Shown here piece by piece: positions 1-15,250 of a DNA stretch of 64,000 nucleotides. Both the position numbers and the translations under genes were made by a program. Source of the stretch: Owenia fusiformis (lineage: Eukaryota > Annelida > Polychaeta > Sabellida > Oweniidae); contig CAIIXF020000011.1 in NCBI GenBank assembly GCA_903813345.2, forward strand, positions 563,001 through 627,000, in the 5' to 3' direction. Positions within the stretch are counted from its first letter, which is position 1, and every line of letters begins with the position of its first letter. The notes beneath the pieces were generated by a model that did no database searches, had not been told where the DNA came from, and saw only the letters and a list, made by a program, of their open reading frames with translations.

Positions 1-346
1 GATGTAATAAATAGACCACATACAATATCAATACTGATACATGGTTCTACACTCAGAAACATTCAGATTCAGATTTTCAGATATTTATAACTATTTTGAA
101 AATTATATATGACATTCAATACAACATGACGCTCTCAAGAGCATATATGTTGGTTTTAACTGGACAGAAATGGGTCAGTGACACCAACAGGTAAGACAAA
201 TAAAAATGGAGTGGAGAAATACCTGAGAATGACACTGGCCCAAGTCTGTTGGAAATAATTTCAAAAATGTAAAAAATATTAACACTCGGGGACAGAGACA
301 CAGGACACGAGAACGGGTAATTGCTGCTAAGTTTATAATATGTATA
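1..346. other. Intergenic, nothing recognised
   Basis: AT-rich sequence with no supported gene, RNA or repeat. Short open frames here look like chance. Confidence 0.4.
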
Positions 347-1231
347 CAGTAAAACCTGTCCGATGGAATACCTCTCTGTAGGGAAAACCTATGAACAAGG
401 AATGCTTTTCAAAAGAACCAAATATTTTTCTATTGACTTACATGTTAACGGACCCTCTCTGTAGGGAAAACCTGTGAACAGGGAACAAGGAACACTATTT
501 TGGGGCAAATTATAAATATTCACCTGTGAACAAGGAATATGGAATATTGGTGACACTGTATATTCCATTATTTTTCAGAGGTGTGAAAGTCCTAAGCCAA
601 TATCTGATCCTAAAAAGCTTGGATTAATATGACTGAGATTAAGATAAGCCAATTGTTTACAGTATGTAGCATCCCACCCACTGTTAATTACCCTGATATA
701 TTAACCTAATTACATCAAATCAGTTGTGATAATCTAGGGACCCAGGGACTGACAATTGTTTTAAGGGGATAACAGATAAGTACATGTGTCATGTTGAGCC
801 AAATCTCTTTAAATCTTTTACTGATCCAAACTTCTAGATTATCAATGATATAAAATGGGGTTGATGAAACTTGAAATTCAGTTCTTAGCAACAGATTTCT
901 ACACATCATATCAAAAATTACATCAACTAGACATCATCAGACGCCAGTAGCAGCGGCTAAAATCAACATAGGGAGAACGCTCCTTACCCTCAGCCAATGG
1001 AGGGAGGCGGGAGACCTTCATACATCTTCCAAGATGTCACTACAAGGTCTAGCAACCAAGTATTGGTACAATTGGCATTGGTACAATCAATCAACACCCA
1101 TATAGATACAAATATGGTTATTCGGCAAGTTTGAGTTTGCTGAAATTGTGGCCCCTCTCTATAGGGAAAACCTCTGAACAAGGAAACTTTCCTCCAGTCC
1201 CAAGAGCATTCCCTGTTCGCAGGTTTTACTG
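347..1231. mobile_element. Non-autonomous TA-flanked DNA transposon (Tc1/mariner-like MITE)
   Basis: The ends are inverted: CAGTAAAACCTG at 347 and CAGGTTTTACTG ending at 1231. A TA lies just outside each end, as expected for Tc1/mariner insertion. A short motif (CTCTGTAGGGAAAACCT followed by GAACAAGGAA) recurs inside at about 370, 455 and 1155. No transposase frame is visible, so the copy would depend on an enzyme supplied elsewhere. The family is inferred from the TA site and the ends only. Confidence 0.6.
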
Positions 1232-1306
1232 TATATATAAGTTGATAAGACAAAATGTGGCAGAGTACAGATTTTCAATAGTAAAGACATTTTCAAATCT
1301 TTAAAA

Positions 1307-3577
1307 CTATAAAGGTATGTCATTTATTTTATTTTGTTTGAACAAAGACTTAAAAATTGAGAGTGAGGCTGCTTGTCGAATATGATGAGATATAGAATTC
1401 CAGATTTGCTGACCTTGCACTTTCAGTGAATAAAGGCCAATATTTGTTTTGAACTTGAAGGCATGGATATCATGTGAATGTCTAGTTTGATACCGATGAA
1501 TGTCAACATTTAACGTAAAATAGTTTTCAAAAATCTTGCGGTGGACTAATATATTGTTATACCAGCAATAAACAAAAATTCCAACATTTAATTGATAGAT
1601 ATCATGCACTGGAAGTATTCTAAATTGTTTGAAAAGTGGAGCCGAGTGCTCAAACCTGTCTTTTCCTGCCATGAGACGAAGGTATGATTTTTGTAATTTG
1701 AGTAGTTTATCCAAAGCTGAATATGCTCCGGCCCAAATGATTGTGCAATAATTCAAGTAGGAATATATTAAAGAATTATAAATTGCTAACATACTTTTTA
1801 TGTTTAGCAAGTATCTGCATTTGAATGAGATTCCAATGGTTCTAGATATTTTTCTTTCTACATTTTTTATGTGACTTTTCCAGTCAAGGAATTCATCAAT
1901 TGTTACTCCCAAAAAATTTATTTCATGAACCCTATCAATTTGTTTTCCATTTATAAATATTTCAATTTGTTGACAAATCTTTTTTCGTTTTTTGGAGAAG
2001 ACGATGAATTTTGTTTTTGAATAGTTTAAAGAAAGGAGGTTTGCTTTAAACCAGTCATCAAGAGTAGTGAGTTCCTTATTAACAGTATTTACAAGTCTAG
2101 TCAAATTATGGTCTGAAGCTAGAAGATTAGTGTCATCTGCAAATAAAACAGATTTAAGACTTTGTGACGCCGTGAACAGGTCATTAACATAAATGATAAA
2201 TAAAAGTGGTCCCAAAACGGATCCCTGAGGGACTCCCTGGGAAACAGTTAGGGTGTCAGACAGGGCACCATCATAAGAAACAATTTGTTTACGATTTTGA
2301 AGATAGCTTTTAAAAAAGTTTTGTTCAACTTGTCCGACACCATAGAAGTCAAGTTTTTTTATGAGAATATCGTGGTTGATAGTGTCGAACGCTTTTGACA
2401 GGTCAAGGAAGATTCCAATGGAGTATTTATCATTTTCAAGAGCTGATCTTATATTTTCGACAAAGGTCAAAATTGCCATATATGTGGGGAAATGTTTTCG
2501 AAATCCAAATTGGTTTAAGTAAAATAATTTTGATTCTTCAAAGAAAGTGTATAATCGCTTATGGACAAGTTTCTCAATGAGCTTAGAAAATACAGACAAA
2601 ATCGATATTGGCCTGTAATTTGTAAATTTGTCATTGTCACCAGATTTAAATATGGGTATGACTTTAGCCATTTTAAGAAGATCAGGAAAGCATCCCTGTT
2701 GAAAAGACATATTATAAATAAAAAGAAGAGGGTTTAGAAGGTCATCCTTAGACTGACGTATAATAATAGGTTTGATATCATCAATAGATGCACTGCTATC
2801 TTTGAGATCTCCCATTAGGTCATGTAGTTCCTGGTGAGTTATTAAGTCAAAATTAAATTTAATATCTGTTTTTTTCATTGAGTTAATAAATTGAGACCAA
2901 TGTTTGTTACTTTGGCCAATATTTTCCGCATATTTCTTTCCAATAGTTGCGAAAAATTCATTAAATTTGTTAGAGATTTCAATTTTATCTGAAATAACCT
3001 GGTCATTAACTATAAATTCATTTTGAGATTTGGGGTAGGCTTTTTTCTTTTTCAAAATATCTTTTATGACAGCCCATGTATCCTTTATATTACCGTTTGC
3101 AGAGTTAAATCGGTCTCGATAATATGAACGTTCGGAAGTTCTTATAGTGCGTCTAAGTAAGCGTTTATATTCTTTGTATGCTGTCAAATTGGTAATTGTG
3201 GGACATTTTACATATTTATAGTACAATTTATTTTTAACCTTAGTAGAATTTATGATACCTATAGTTAGCCAAGGGCGTGAGTTATCATTGTAATGCTTAA
3301 CTCTCTTTTTTAAGAGGGGGAATGACTCATTATAGATTTTAGAAATTATGTCATGAAAAAAGTTATATGCATCATTTGCATTATTGCTAGAATATAAATC
3401 AGTCCAATCTACAGTAGAAAGCTGTTGTTTGAACATTTGTAGATTTTGGGTAGTATGTTTTCTGTATGAAATCGTTTTGAATTTTATAGTGCTTATTGTT
3501 GACTCAGAAAGTGCAAATACTGGAAAATGGTCAGAAATATCACTTAAGATGACATCCCCATGAATAAAATTAGACAT
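1307..3577 (-). CDS. LINE reverse transcriptase, 5'-truncated (Jockey/CR1-like clade)
   Basis: A 756-codon open frame encodes the back end of a non-LTR retrotransposon polyprotein. The first ~25 residues hold the end of the endonuclease domain (SDHFPVF). The reverse transcriptase follows, with NYRPISILSVFSKLIEKL, SKAFDTINHD (~residue 392), PQGSVLGPLLF (~452) and the catalytic FADD box (~479), then the thumb and a C-terminal region. The frame is unbroken, but most of the endonuclease and any ORF1 are missing, as is usual for a LINE copied incompletely from its 3' end. The open frame runs only a few codons above the first ATG before a stop. The Jockey/CR1-group label rests on motif style. The intact frame suggests a fairly recent insertion. 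Confidence 0.88.
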   Translation of the reverse strand: MSNFIHGDVILSDISDHFPVFALSESTISTIKFKTISYRKHTTQNLQMFKQQLSTVDWTDLYSSNNANDAYNFFHDIISKIYNESFPLLKKRVKHYNDNSRPWLTIGIINSTKVKNKLYYKYVKCPTITNLTAYKEYKRLLRRTIRTSERSYYRDRFNSANGNIKDTWAVIKDILKKKKAYPKSQNEFIVNDQVISDKIEISNKFNEFFATIGKKYAENIGQSNKHWSQFINSMKKTDIKFNFDLITHQELHDLMGDLKDSSASIDDIKPIIIRQSKDDLLNPLLFIYNMSFQQGCFPDLLKMAKVIPIFKSGDNDKFTNYRPISILSVFSKLIEKLVHKRLYTFFEESKLFYLNQFGFRKHFPTYMAILTFVENIRSALENDKYSIGIFLDLSKAFDTINHDILIKKLDFYGVGQVEQNFFKSYLQNRKQIVSYDGALSDTLTVSQGVPQGSVLGPLLFIIYVNDLFTASQSLKSVLFADDTNLLASDHNLTRLVNTVNKELTTLDDWFKANLLSLNYSKTKFIVFSKKRKKICQQIEIFINGKQIDRVHEINFLGVTIDEFLDWKSHIKNVERKISRTIGISFKCRYLLNIKSMLAIYNSLIYSYLNYCTIIWAGAYSALDKLLKLQKSYLRLMAGKDRFEHSAPLFKQFRILPVHDIYQLNVGIFVYCWYNNILVHRKIFENYFTLNVDIHRYQTRHSHDIHAFKFKTNIGLYSLKVQGQQIWNSISHHIRQAASLSIFKSLFKQNKINDIPL

Positions 3578-3735
3578 ATTAGTAAAAACATGGCTGCAGA
3601 AATTTCCCTGGCTGGTTATAATCAGTCAGTTGCTTTTATTAGCAAGAAGTTTTCTGAAGTACCTAACAAAATCTAAAACGGGAATGCCAATCGCAATGTA
3701 AGGAGACTCTAACTTATAATGTTTGTTACTCACGG

Positions 3736-4100
3736 CTCTATATCCATATATGGGCATTAATTCTTTAATACAGGATTCCCATTGGCTGACATATAACTAC
3801 TTCTAGTCCCTCTATATCCATATATGGGCATTGATACTTAATACAGGATCCTCATTGGCTGACATATAACTATTGCTACTCCCTCTATATCCATATATGG
3901 GCATTCATCTTTTAATACGGAATTCCCATTGGCTGACATAACTACCTCTACTCCTCTATATCCATATATGGGCATTCATCCTTAAGAACAGGATTCTCAC
4001 TGGCTGACATATAACTGCTTAGAAGTCCCTCTATATCCATATATGGACATTCATCCTTTAATATATTATCTCACTGGTGAATAGTTAGGCAAGATATTCC
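3736..4100. repeat. Tandem repeat, ~73-bp unit, five copies
   Basis: The block CTCTATATCCATATATGGGC recurs at 3736, 3810, 3883, 3954 and 4029, followed each time by a variable tail and TGGCTGACATA. The array lies just downstream of the ZC4H2 stop codon and may reach into its 3' UTR. Confidence 0.8.
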
Positions 4101-4166
4101 ATGACCACAATTACCCATGTTTAATAATGGGCTCTATATTGACTAATTACATAAGTTTTCTTCCCA

Positions 4167-8109
<3,943 letters not shown>

Positions 8110-8393
8110 GATTGTTTATTTATGACAACACATTCCAATATTTCGGCTAAGCAAACACATATTTATTTTAACTTTTTCTGTGATCTGTGAACGTACCAAT
8201 CTAAAATGATGCTAATTATTGCTACATTCCCTGGTGGAATAGTCATGAAATAAATTGAGATTATGCAATTGTATAATCAATATCATCAAACTACTGACAT
8301 TAAATATGGAATGTGTAATCGAGACCATTTAAATATGGCATGCCAACCCAGTATATTGAAAATACAAATCAGATCCCGGTGTGCAACGGCAGG
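8110..8393. other. Region upstream of ZC4H2
   Basis: This should hold the ZC4H2 promoter and 5' UTR. I see no clear TATA box or other promoter element. Confidence 0.3.
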
Positions 8394-8680
8394 GGCGGAT
8401 CTGGGAACCAACAAGAAGGGGGCCAAACTTCTGGTCTGAGAAAAAAAAACCGCGCTAGCGCGAAAAATTTTTTTGGGCCCCTAAAACCAAAATGTGGGCC
8501 CAAATTTTGAAATTTTGAGGCCCATTTTCTTCAAAATTTGGCCTAAAATTAAAAAATAAGGCCTTAAAAGGCCCATTTATGACCAAAAAGGCCCACTTTT
8601 TGGGGCCACAAGGCCTTTTTTGGCTCAAAAATTTTTTTGGGCCCAATTTTTTTTCTGGCCCCCCCCCCCCCAGATCCGCC
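8394..8680. mobile_element. MITE with GGCGGATCTGG ends
   Basis: The terminal inverted repeat is GGCGGATCTGG at 8394 and CCAGATCCGCC ending at 8680. The inside is made of AAAATTTTGGGCC-type words and a C14 run next to the right end. A partial second copy is at 27262-27433. The reading frame across it is low-complexity and is not a gene. Confidence 0.7.
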
Positions 8681-10279
8681 AGTGAAGGGTAGGGGGTCCT
8701 ATCAAATTATGGTCCTTATCTCCATTTATTTATATGGTGACCTAAATACAACTCTTTTCCTCATTATCTTATACACAATCAGGGCCAGAAAGGGCCGTTA
8801 AGAAAGGGGACCATAATCCCTGGGGACCATCATTTCTTTCACACCGGTCATATAATAGGCCTATGGATGATCCATAGACGTATACTATCTTTATTACTAT
8901 AGTATATAGCGGGCTCGGTACAGTATCAGTGAACGCGATAAGTCCTCTTGAAAAAATTGTGTGCACTTCTATATTTCCATTAATGACAGTCCAGCTTTTT
9001 GTAGAATAGCAAGTCCGTAATTACTCAGTCATGGTAGGGCCTATTTCATGCAGGCTAACGATTGGGTAATTTATATCCCACTTTAATTTGGCGAATATGA
9101 CGAAATAGAAAAAATCGTCAATTTGATGATTCCAAGGAATTTTCCAGGGAACTTTGTACCTTCCTGTTCAGTTGAGTCACAAAACTAAAAAAGGATAAGC
9201 TCAAACATCAATATCGGATTGAGAATTTCCACAGGGAGTTCTTTCAATAATAAATTCATATAGCTAGATGTATAGTAGTTGAATTGAAAGAATAGGACAA
9301 CAATTTGTATTTTATTCTAGTGTATATCACTGGCAGACCCCCCTTCCCTCGTGGGCGAAGAAAAAGTCTACGCATAAATGAAATCCCACTCACAACATTT
9401 GTGTTTGATAAATATATCAAATAAAAGATCTAAAGAATTTACCAAAACCCCCATAGATACATACTCGTTTCCCAGTTTGATTTTCAAAAAATCATACCTT
9501 GGAAATCCAAGATGCATAGATATACATGAATCATGATCTTCACGTTACGGAGTAGTACATATCCAGCAATCGTAATGTTAAATCGGACATCACCTTATCT
9601 CCTAACTGGTACTATTACTGAGATTTCGTATCAACACTTTAGTCTACTAAATTATTGTTTAAAACTCATATATGTGAGCGTTAATGCAGGGGCATTTCAT
9701 ACAGCCTATAAACACCGCCCTTTCATTAAATGTGTTTTCTGGTTTCCTTAATTTCGCCAATTTCTTAAGAAATTGATGGATAATTTGAAGATTATATGAT
9801 CAGACACATAAATATGGCATACACCACATAAGTTTCTCATATTTAGTTGTTGTTTTTTAGTTGCTGTTTTTTGTTGAACCATATATTACGTACATGGATA
9901 ACGTATTTTATTTATAAGTAGGCTGCATCTTGTATTAGACCAACATAGCATCAAGTTTCACAAGAGCTGCTAAGAACACTTCTTATCAGATGTGTTGACA
10001 GCTCTCCTGATAAAGAAAGTGACCGGAGATTTCTGGATTTGACATGTGCGGGTTACGTTAAACGCTAGTGTTATAATAACGATGTAAGAAATTGCAACAT
10101 ATTATCTCTTTGAGGATTGATACAGTATATAAACAAAATTGACATTTTTGCCTTTGGATAAAATCTTTGCTCAATGCTCTCAAAGTCGAACCTAAACCTA
10201 AACCTAATGCAGTCTTGGTTTACTTCCTGCGAAAGCTATTTGGATTTTGATATAATAGCTTTCCCACGGAGCATTTGGA
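8681..10279. other. Intergenic, nothing recognised
   Basis: About 1.6 kb without a supported gene. Short frames here show no family motif or usable splice structure. Confidence 0.35.
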
Positions 10280-10754
10280 CAGCTCAATGATCGTGACCTT
10301 TGAAATCGAATTAAGTCGATCCGCGGCTTACTTTTGGTCTCTAACTGTGTCTTACATCAGTATCATCAATCCGTGTAAGTATTGGAGCGCTGGAGTACTT
10401 CTTTTTCGATCAAGACTTGTAATTGTTAGTCGAGTGAATCGTTTTACTGCCAAATTCCAATATGGCGGTTTCTGCTCGGACATTTTCGTAAATCTCCGGA
10501 GGTTGTCCGAACCTAACTAATTCTCAAAATTCATTTCGTTCGTTGCGTATCTCGCACCTAGCAAACCGCCATATTGGAAATAGGTCTATAAAACTTTAAC
10601 TCGATGAACAATTTACAAGTCTTGATCGAAAAAGAAGTACTCCAGCGCTCCAATACTTACACGGATTGATGATACTGATGTAAGACACAGTTAGAGACCA
10701 AAAGTAAGCCGCGGATCGACTTAATTCGATTTCAAAGGTCACTATTGATCAGCT
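10280..10754. repeat. Large near-perfect palindrome (foldback), 475 bp
   Basis: The left arm (10280-10471) is the reverse complement of the right arm (10561-10754). Both include GTCGATCCGCGGCTTAC, ATCAATCCGTGTAAGTATTG and CCAATATGGCGG. The arms are about 190 bp, with a loop of about 90 bp. No transposase frame is seen, and the type (MITE or local inverted duplication) is undecided. Confidence 0.85.
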
Positions 10755-11130
10755 GTTCACTTCTCCGTTTGAGAGCCATAAGTTTCAAAATCTAACATGG
10801 CTCTCGAAGTGAGTAACGTACAGGTAGTTAGCTCTAGTTCCAATATCATCGTTACATCATGTACATTCCTGGTCTTCGAAGCTTTCGATAGAACCTCGCG
10901 AACATTTTCAGCTCTAGCCATACACTTATTAATCGTTATACCTCAATCATACTTAACAACACCCTTAACGTTCTCCCAAAGCCAAAAAGTTAATACATGC
11001 ACAGACTTAGCGATGATAAAGTCAATAGAAATGTGGACCAAGTGATTGAAGAGTTGAAGCAACGGTTATGTCCGCTTTTTGTGACAACAGTATCTGACTT
11101 TACCTTTGTCAGGCTATTTCGGTGTGATAG

Positions 11131-11339
11131 CAGGCCCGTAGCCAGGATTTGCCAAGGGGAGGTTCACTTTTTGAAAAAATTCCATGGGAGTCACTTTTGA
11201 CAATTTTGGTCCAAATATTGGCCAAAACCACCCAAAAAGTGCTCAGAATGGTGAAAAACTACATGATTTTGAAAGAAATCTTGGCCAGGGGGGGGGGGAG
11301 TTCGCTCGAACCCTTTGAACACCCCTGGCTACGGGCCTG
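11131..11339. mobile_element. MITE with CAGGCCCGTAGCCAGG ends
   Basis: The 16-bp terminal inverted repeats are CAGGCCCGTAGCCAGG at 11131 and CCTGGCTACGGGCCTG ending at 11339. The inside has the TTTTGGTCCAAA and GCTCAGAATGGTGAAAA words and a G run. Related copies lie at 12212-12382 (opposite orientation), about 19425-19592, 36663-36840 and 37005-37140. Confidence 0.8.
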
Positions 11340-11477
11340 TATAGTGTAGATTAGTGAACTGTATTGTTATGATATTGTATTGTTTATATTTTATTGTATT
11401 TCATTGTGTGAATAGTCATGTACCCTAACATTGACTATCCGAACGAAAACAACTGCTAGTTATTTATCTGGAATTAA

Positions 11478-14400
11478 TTACAACTTTGAAACTGCGTTTC
11501 CTTCTAAGATTATAAAATCTTTCTCATTTAAATTCTGCTTGGGTTTTAAACCCATGTATTCCATTAGGAACGTCTTCACCTCGGTCTTGTGCTTCGCGGA
11601 GCACTGGTGCAGGAAGAATGATCCAACAAGTGGGGATGATTTACAGAACTGCTGTAGCAACTGTAAATGTTTGACAATATGTGCAATAACTACATCTGCA
11701 TCGGCACAATAAATATCTACAAATATCCGAATGCCGAGTTTACATGGTAGGATATTCCCAATGCTAACTCCACGCAGTGCGCCATCTTGGTTCCGAGTAC
11801 GAACAATCGCATTGTTGCATTGAATGATCCATTCGACGTTTGAGACGAATTTCAAATTAAACACATCCCAGCTGTAGACAAAATCAGATGTTCTTATGAA
11901 GTCACGAAGCTCAGGAGAGGATAGCAGTTCTCTCGCGTCATCTCTTGAAAGAACCAAGGTTCTCTCAAATAGTTTGCTCAAGTCCTCACTGTGTCTGTAG
12001 GCTTTCTCCAATGCAATTGACAGGGGAAGTGGTTCAGTCTCAAAGGATATTCGAGTCTAAAATAAAAAATATAAAAGCAAATCAATTATTTATTTTGATC
12101 AACTACATGTTACCAAAACTCCTATGTCAATAAATACAATTTATTTGTGCATTGTTCTCCTAAGACGATGTCGGCTGCTGTTTTCAACAGTGTACTTACC
12201 GACTATGTAGGCAGGCCTGTAGCCTAGGGGGGGGGGGGGGTCAAAAAATCTTTCAAAACCATGCAGTTTTCACCATTCTGAGCACCTTTAAGTGATTTTG
12301 GCCATTTTTGGACCAAAATTGTCACAAGTGAACCCCCCGCGAATTTTTCAAAAATCCTTGGCAAATCCTGGCTACGGCCCTGGCCAATGTATTATAAACC
12401 TTTGACATAGCAAAAATAAAATATTTTCAACAAAATCAATCACCAAAATTACTGTACAATAACAACAAATGGAATATCTGATGTACAATGTAGTTAATCA
12501 AGTGTTTTACAAACATTTTTTATCATCATATGCAAAGGCCGATAGGAATAATTTTTAAATAAAGATGGCATGGTAATCGATCTGTGAAAAATATAATACT
12601 GGATTCTGTTGGTGCTGCCATCTTTATATCGGTCCAGAACCTTTGTTTTTTATCTTACTTACCGACCGAGCAGTCATCATCATTGGACTCGTTCCTTCGC
12701 GTTCTCGTCTTTCCCAAATCTCTGTGTGCCATGTCGTTGAAACAATCTTTGTGTTTTTATATTTCTCTCTGCATTTAGCGAATAGTGTGTTTCCCAACGT
12801 ATTGTTGATTCCTTTTGAGCCATAGTCAGGATGGACCCTCGCAGCTTGAGGGATTGCAGTATTACCATCATCCACAAGAAAGGCCATTCCAAACGCAATC
12901 TTAAAAAAAGGAAAATAGACAAATTAAAAGTCGAGTTAGAACAAATTGTCTTTTTGTTCTCAATAGTTCACGCCATTTCTATTTTCTAAAAGAACAGCAG
13001 TTGTTAAAGGATAACTGTTGAATTTTCTTGGAATAGTGGATGCGTTCCATTTTAAAAAGCGATGAATCTTGGCATCTCTGGGTCCAAAATCTTCAATAAC
13101 TTGTTCTCTATTTGATCAGGAATCTAAATCCGAACATTGCCCACCGCTCGCTAAACAGATGTTTTTCCAACTTCTTATATACTTTACTCTAGCAACCTCC
13201 GATCACAGGGCTTCAAAATCCAGAATATATTCTTTCTTTTTACCTTTCCCTGCCTTTTAGAATAAGAGAGTGCCATATGATCGTTTTCAAAACGCTCAAA
13301 CACCCCAATGAATTTTTTATTTGTCTCTGCTTAGAGGCATATTCTATTTCCTTTCAATTGCCCTTCTTTGATGTACATATGATACTTGTACGATAAGTAA
13401 TCGAGCCTTTCATCATATGAGTGTGATAATACTCACGATTTCCCTTCGTTGGTCTCTGCAAGGAGGCATATTCTCCTTCCTTTCAGTTGCCCTCCTTTGA
13501 TATACCTGTGATACTTGTACGATAAGTAATCGAGCCTTTCATTATATGAGTGTGATAATACTCACGATTTTTCCTTCATTGGTCTCTGCAACAAGGCATA
13601 TTCGGTTCCCTTTCGATTGCCCCTCTTTGATATACATGTGATACTTGTACGATAAGTAATCGAGCCTTTCATCATATGAGTGTGATAATACTCACGATTC
13701 TCCCTTCGTTGCTATTTGCAAGGAGGCATACATGTATTCGGTTCCCTTTCGATTGCCCAATTGCCCTTCTTTGATATACATGTACATGTGATACTTGTAC
13801 GATAAGTAATCGACCCCTTCATAATATAAGTGTGATTATACTCACGATTTTCCCTTCGTTGGTCTCTGCAAGGAGGCATATTCGGTTCCCTTTCGATTCC
13901 CCTTCTTTGATGTACATCTTATACTTGTACGATAAGTAATCGAACCTTTCATTATATAAGTGTGATACTACTCACGATTCTCCCTTCGTTGGTATTTGCA
14001 AGGAGGCATACATGTATTCGGTTCCCTTTCGATTGCCCAATTGCCCTTCTTTGATATACATGTGATACTTGTACGATAAGTAATCGACCCCTTCATTATA
14101 TAAGTGTGATTATACTCAGGATTTTCCCTTCGTTGGTCTCTGCAAGGAGGCATATTCGGTTCCCTTTCGATTCCCCTTCTTTGATGTACATCTTATACTT
14201 GTACGATAAGTAATCGAACCTTTCATTATATAAGTGTGATACTACTCACGATTCTCCCTTCGTTGGTATTTGCAAGGAGGCATACATGTATTCGGTTCCC
14301 TTTCGATTGCCCAATTGCCCTTCTTTGATATACATGTGATACTTGTACGATAAGTAATCGACCCCTTCATTATATAAGTGTAATAATACTCACGATTTTT

Positions 14401-14570
14401 CCTTCGTTGGTCTCTGCAAGGAGGCATATTCGGTTCCCTTTCGATTGCCCTTCTTTGATGTACATCTTATACTTGTAAGGTAAGTAATCGAGCCCTTCAT
14501 AGACATCCTTGTTTATATCCATGACACCGTCATAATCTTCCAGACGAGCTTCTCGTATCTTCACAGACAT
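11478..14570 (-). CDS. Gene A: NAT16/HISAT-like GNAT N-acetyltransferase, three exons
   Basis: The exons are 14394-14570, 12663-12899 and 11478-12056, all with GT-AG junctions in phase 0, giving about 330 aa. Exon 1 encodes the GNAT N-terminus (MSVKIREARLEDYDGVMDI, then YEGLDYLPYKY), which resembles vertebrate histidine N-acetyltransferase (HISAT/NAT16: DGV, then YDGLDYLP). Exon 2 starts IAFGMAFLVDDGNT and carries the acetyl-CoA-binding strand and loop (RVHPDYGSKGIN). That loop lacks the usual R-x-x-G-x-G/A arginine. Exon 3 encodes the C-terminal half (SRDDARELLSSPELRDFI, then FVYSWDVFNLKF), ending in KL. Intron 1 is largely a tandem array of exon-1/donor copies; intron 2 holds a MITE. A probable AATAAA lies near 11390. 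Substrate unknown; a free amino acid or small amine is a guess. Gene B is the divergent paralogue. Confidence 0.85.
12212..12382. mobile_element. Second copy of the CAGGCCCGTAGCC MITE, in gene A intron 2
   Basis: The left end is GCAGGCCTGTAGCC followed by a G run; the right end is CCTGGCTACGGCCCTG. The interior is the reverse complement of the 11131-11339 copy (ACCATTCTGAGCAC, TGGACCAAAATTGTCAC). It is slightly decayed. Confidence 0.75.
13303..14393 (-). repeat. Exon-1/splice-donor tandem array in gene A intron 1
   Basis: Read on the minus strand, each unit has the 3' part of exon 1 (DYLP-like start through EGKI), the donor GTGAGT and about 30 intron bases. Donor copies (plus-strand ACTCAC) start at 13431, 13560, 13690, 13840, 13970, 14114 (decayed), 14244 and 14388; the last is the genuine exon-1 donor. 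Spacing alternates between 130 and 144-150 bp, and the 13840/14114/14388 and 13970/14244 series are each exactly 274 bp apart, so the right part is a two-unit higher-order repeat. No copy has an obvious 3' splice site. Confidence 0.9.
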
Positions 14571-14815
14571 TTTCTTATGTTGTCTTAAAATTGGATCTAA
14601 CTAAGTCGGCTTAAACGACACTTTATTACCATTCACGTTGTACGCTATGTTGTACCATACAATGTACAACATAAATATAGATTATATGACATATTAAAGG
14701 TTATAATAATACTCGGGTGACCTTGTTAAAATAAGGTTCAACTGCGGGAGACAGTGGAGAGATTTCGCGACTCACTTATAACATGCTTATCATTCCTGTA
14801 TAACGTGTAACTTAT
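14571..14815. other. Upstream region of gene A
   Basis: Likely promoter and 5' UTR of gene A. It contains a small hairpin around TTGTACGCTATGTTGTACC; I see no clear core promoter. Confidence 0.3.
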
Positions 14816-14819
14816 CGAG

Positions 14820-15250
14820 CATTTGATCACGTCATCATCATTACGCAGCCCTATACGTCCGTAGTGATATTCTTACGTATAGACGACGATTTATAAGAAT
14901 AAAACACTTAAATCACGTCATCATTATTGCGCAGCTCTATACGTCCGTAGTGATAGTCTTACGTATAGACGACGATTTATAAGAATAAAACACTTAAATC
15001 ACGTCATCATTATTGCGCAGCCCCATACGTCCGTAGTGATATTCTTACGACAACGATTTATAAGAACAGGGAGTTTAAGCTTGCATATAAAATCGAAACG
15101 CCAACCTATACGCATGACCAATCGACCATACAAATGCATCGCTTAAAATATTTTCCGTTCACGTTTAGTTTGTGAAAAACATTGCAAGCTTAAACTCCCT
15201 AATATCACACTTATGGACGTATAAATAAATAGAGCTGCGCAATATATGAT
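14820..15250. repeat. Tandem repeat (~117 bp, three copies) with inverted flank
   Basis: The block with CGCAGCYCTATACGTCCGTA and GACGATTTATAAGAA occurs three times between 14825 and 15065. AGGGAGTTTAAGCTTGCA at 15068 pairs with TGCAAGCTTAAACTCCCT near 15182, and GGACGTATAAATAAATAGAG near 15213 is an inverted relic of the unit. The whole looks like a decayed foldback element. Confidence 0.7.

Noticed and set aside
10797-11045. 82-codon frame next to the palindrome
   Set aside because: No family resemblance or splice context; likely chance.
13303-14393. Regular direct repeats that look like a CRISPR array
   Set aside because: The units are exon-1 copies of an animal gene with intron sequence between them, not short repeats with unique spacers.
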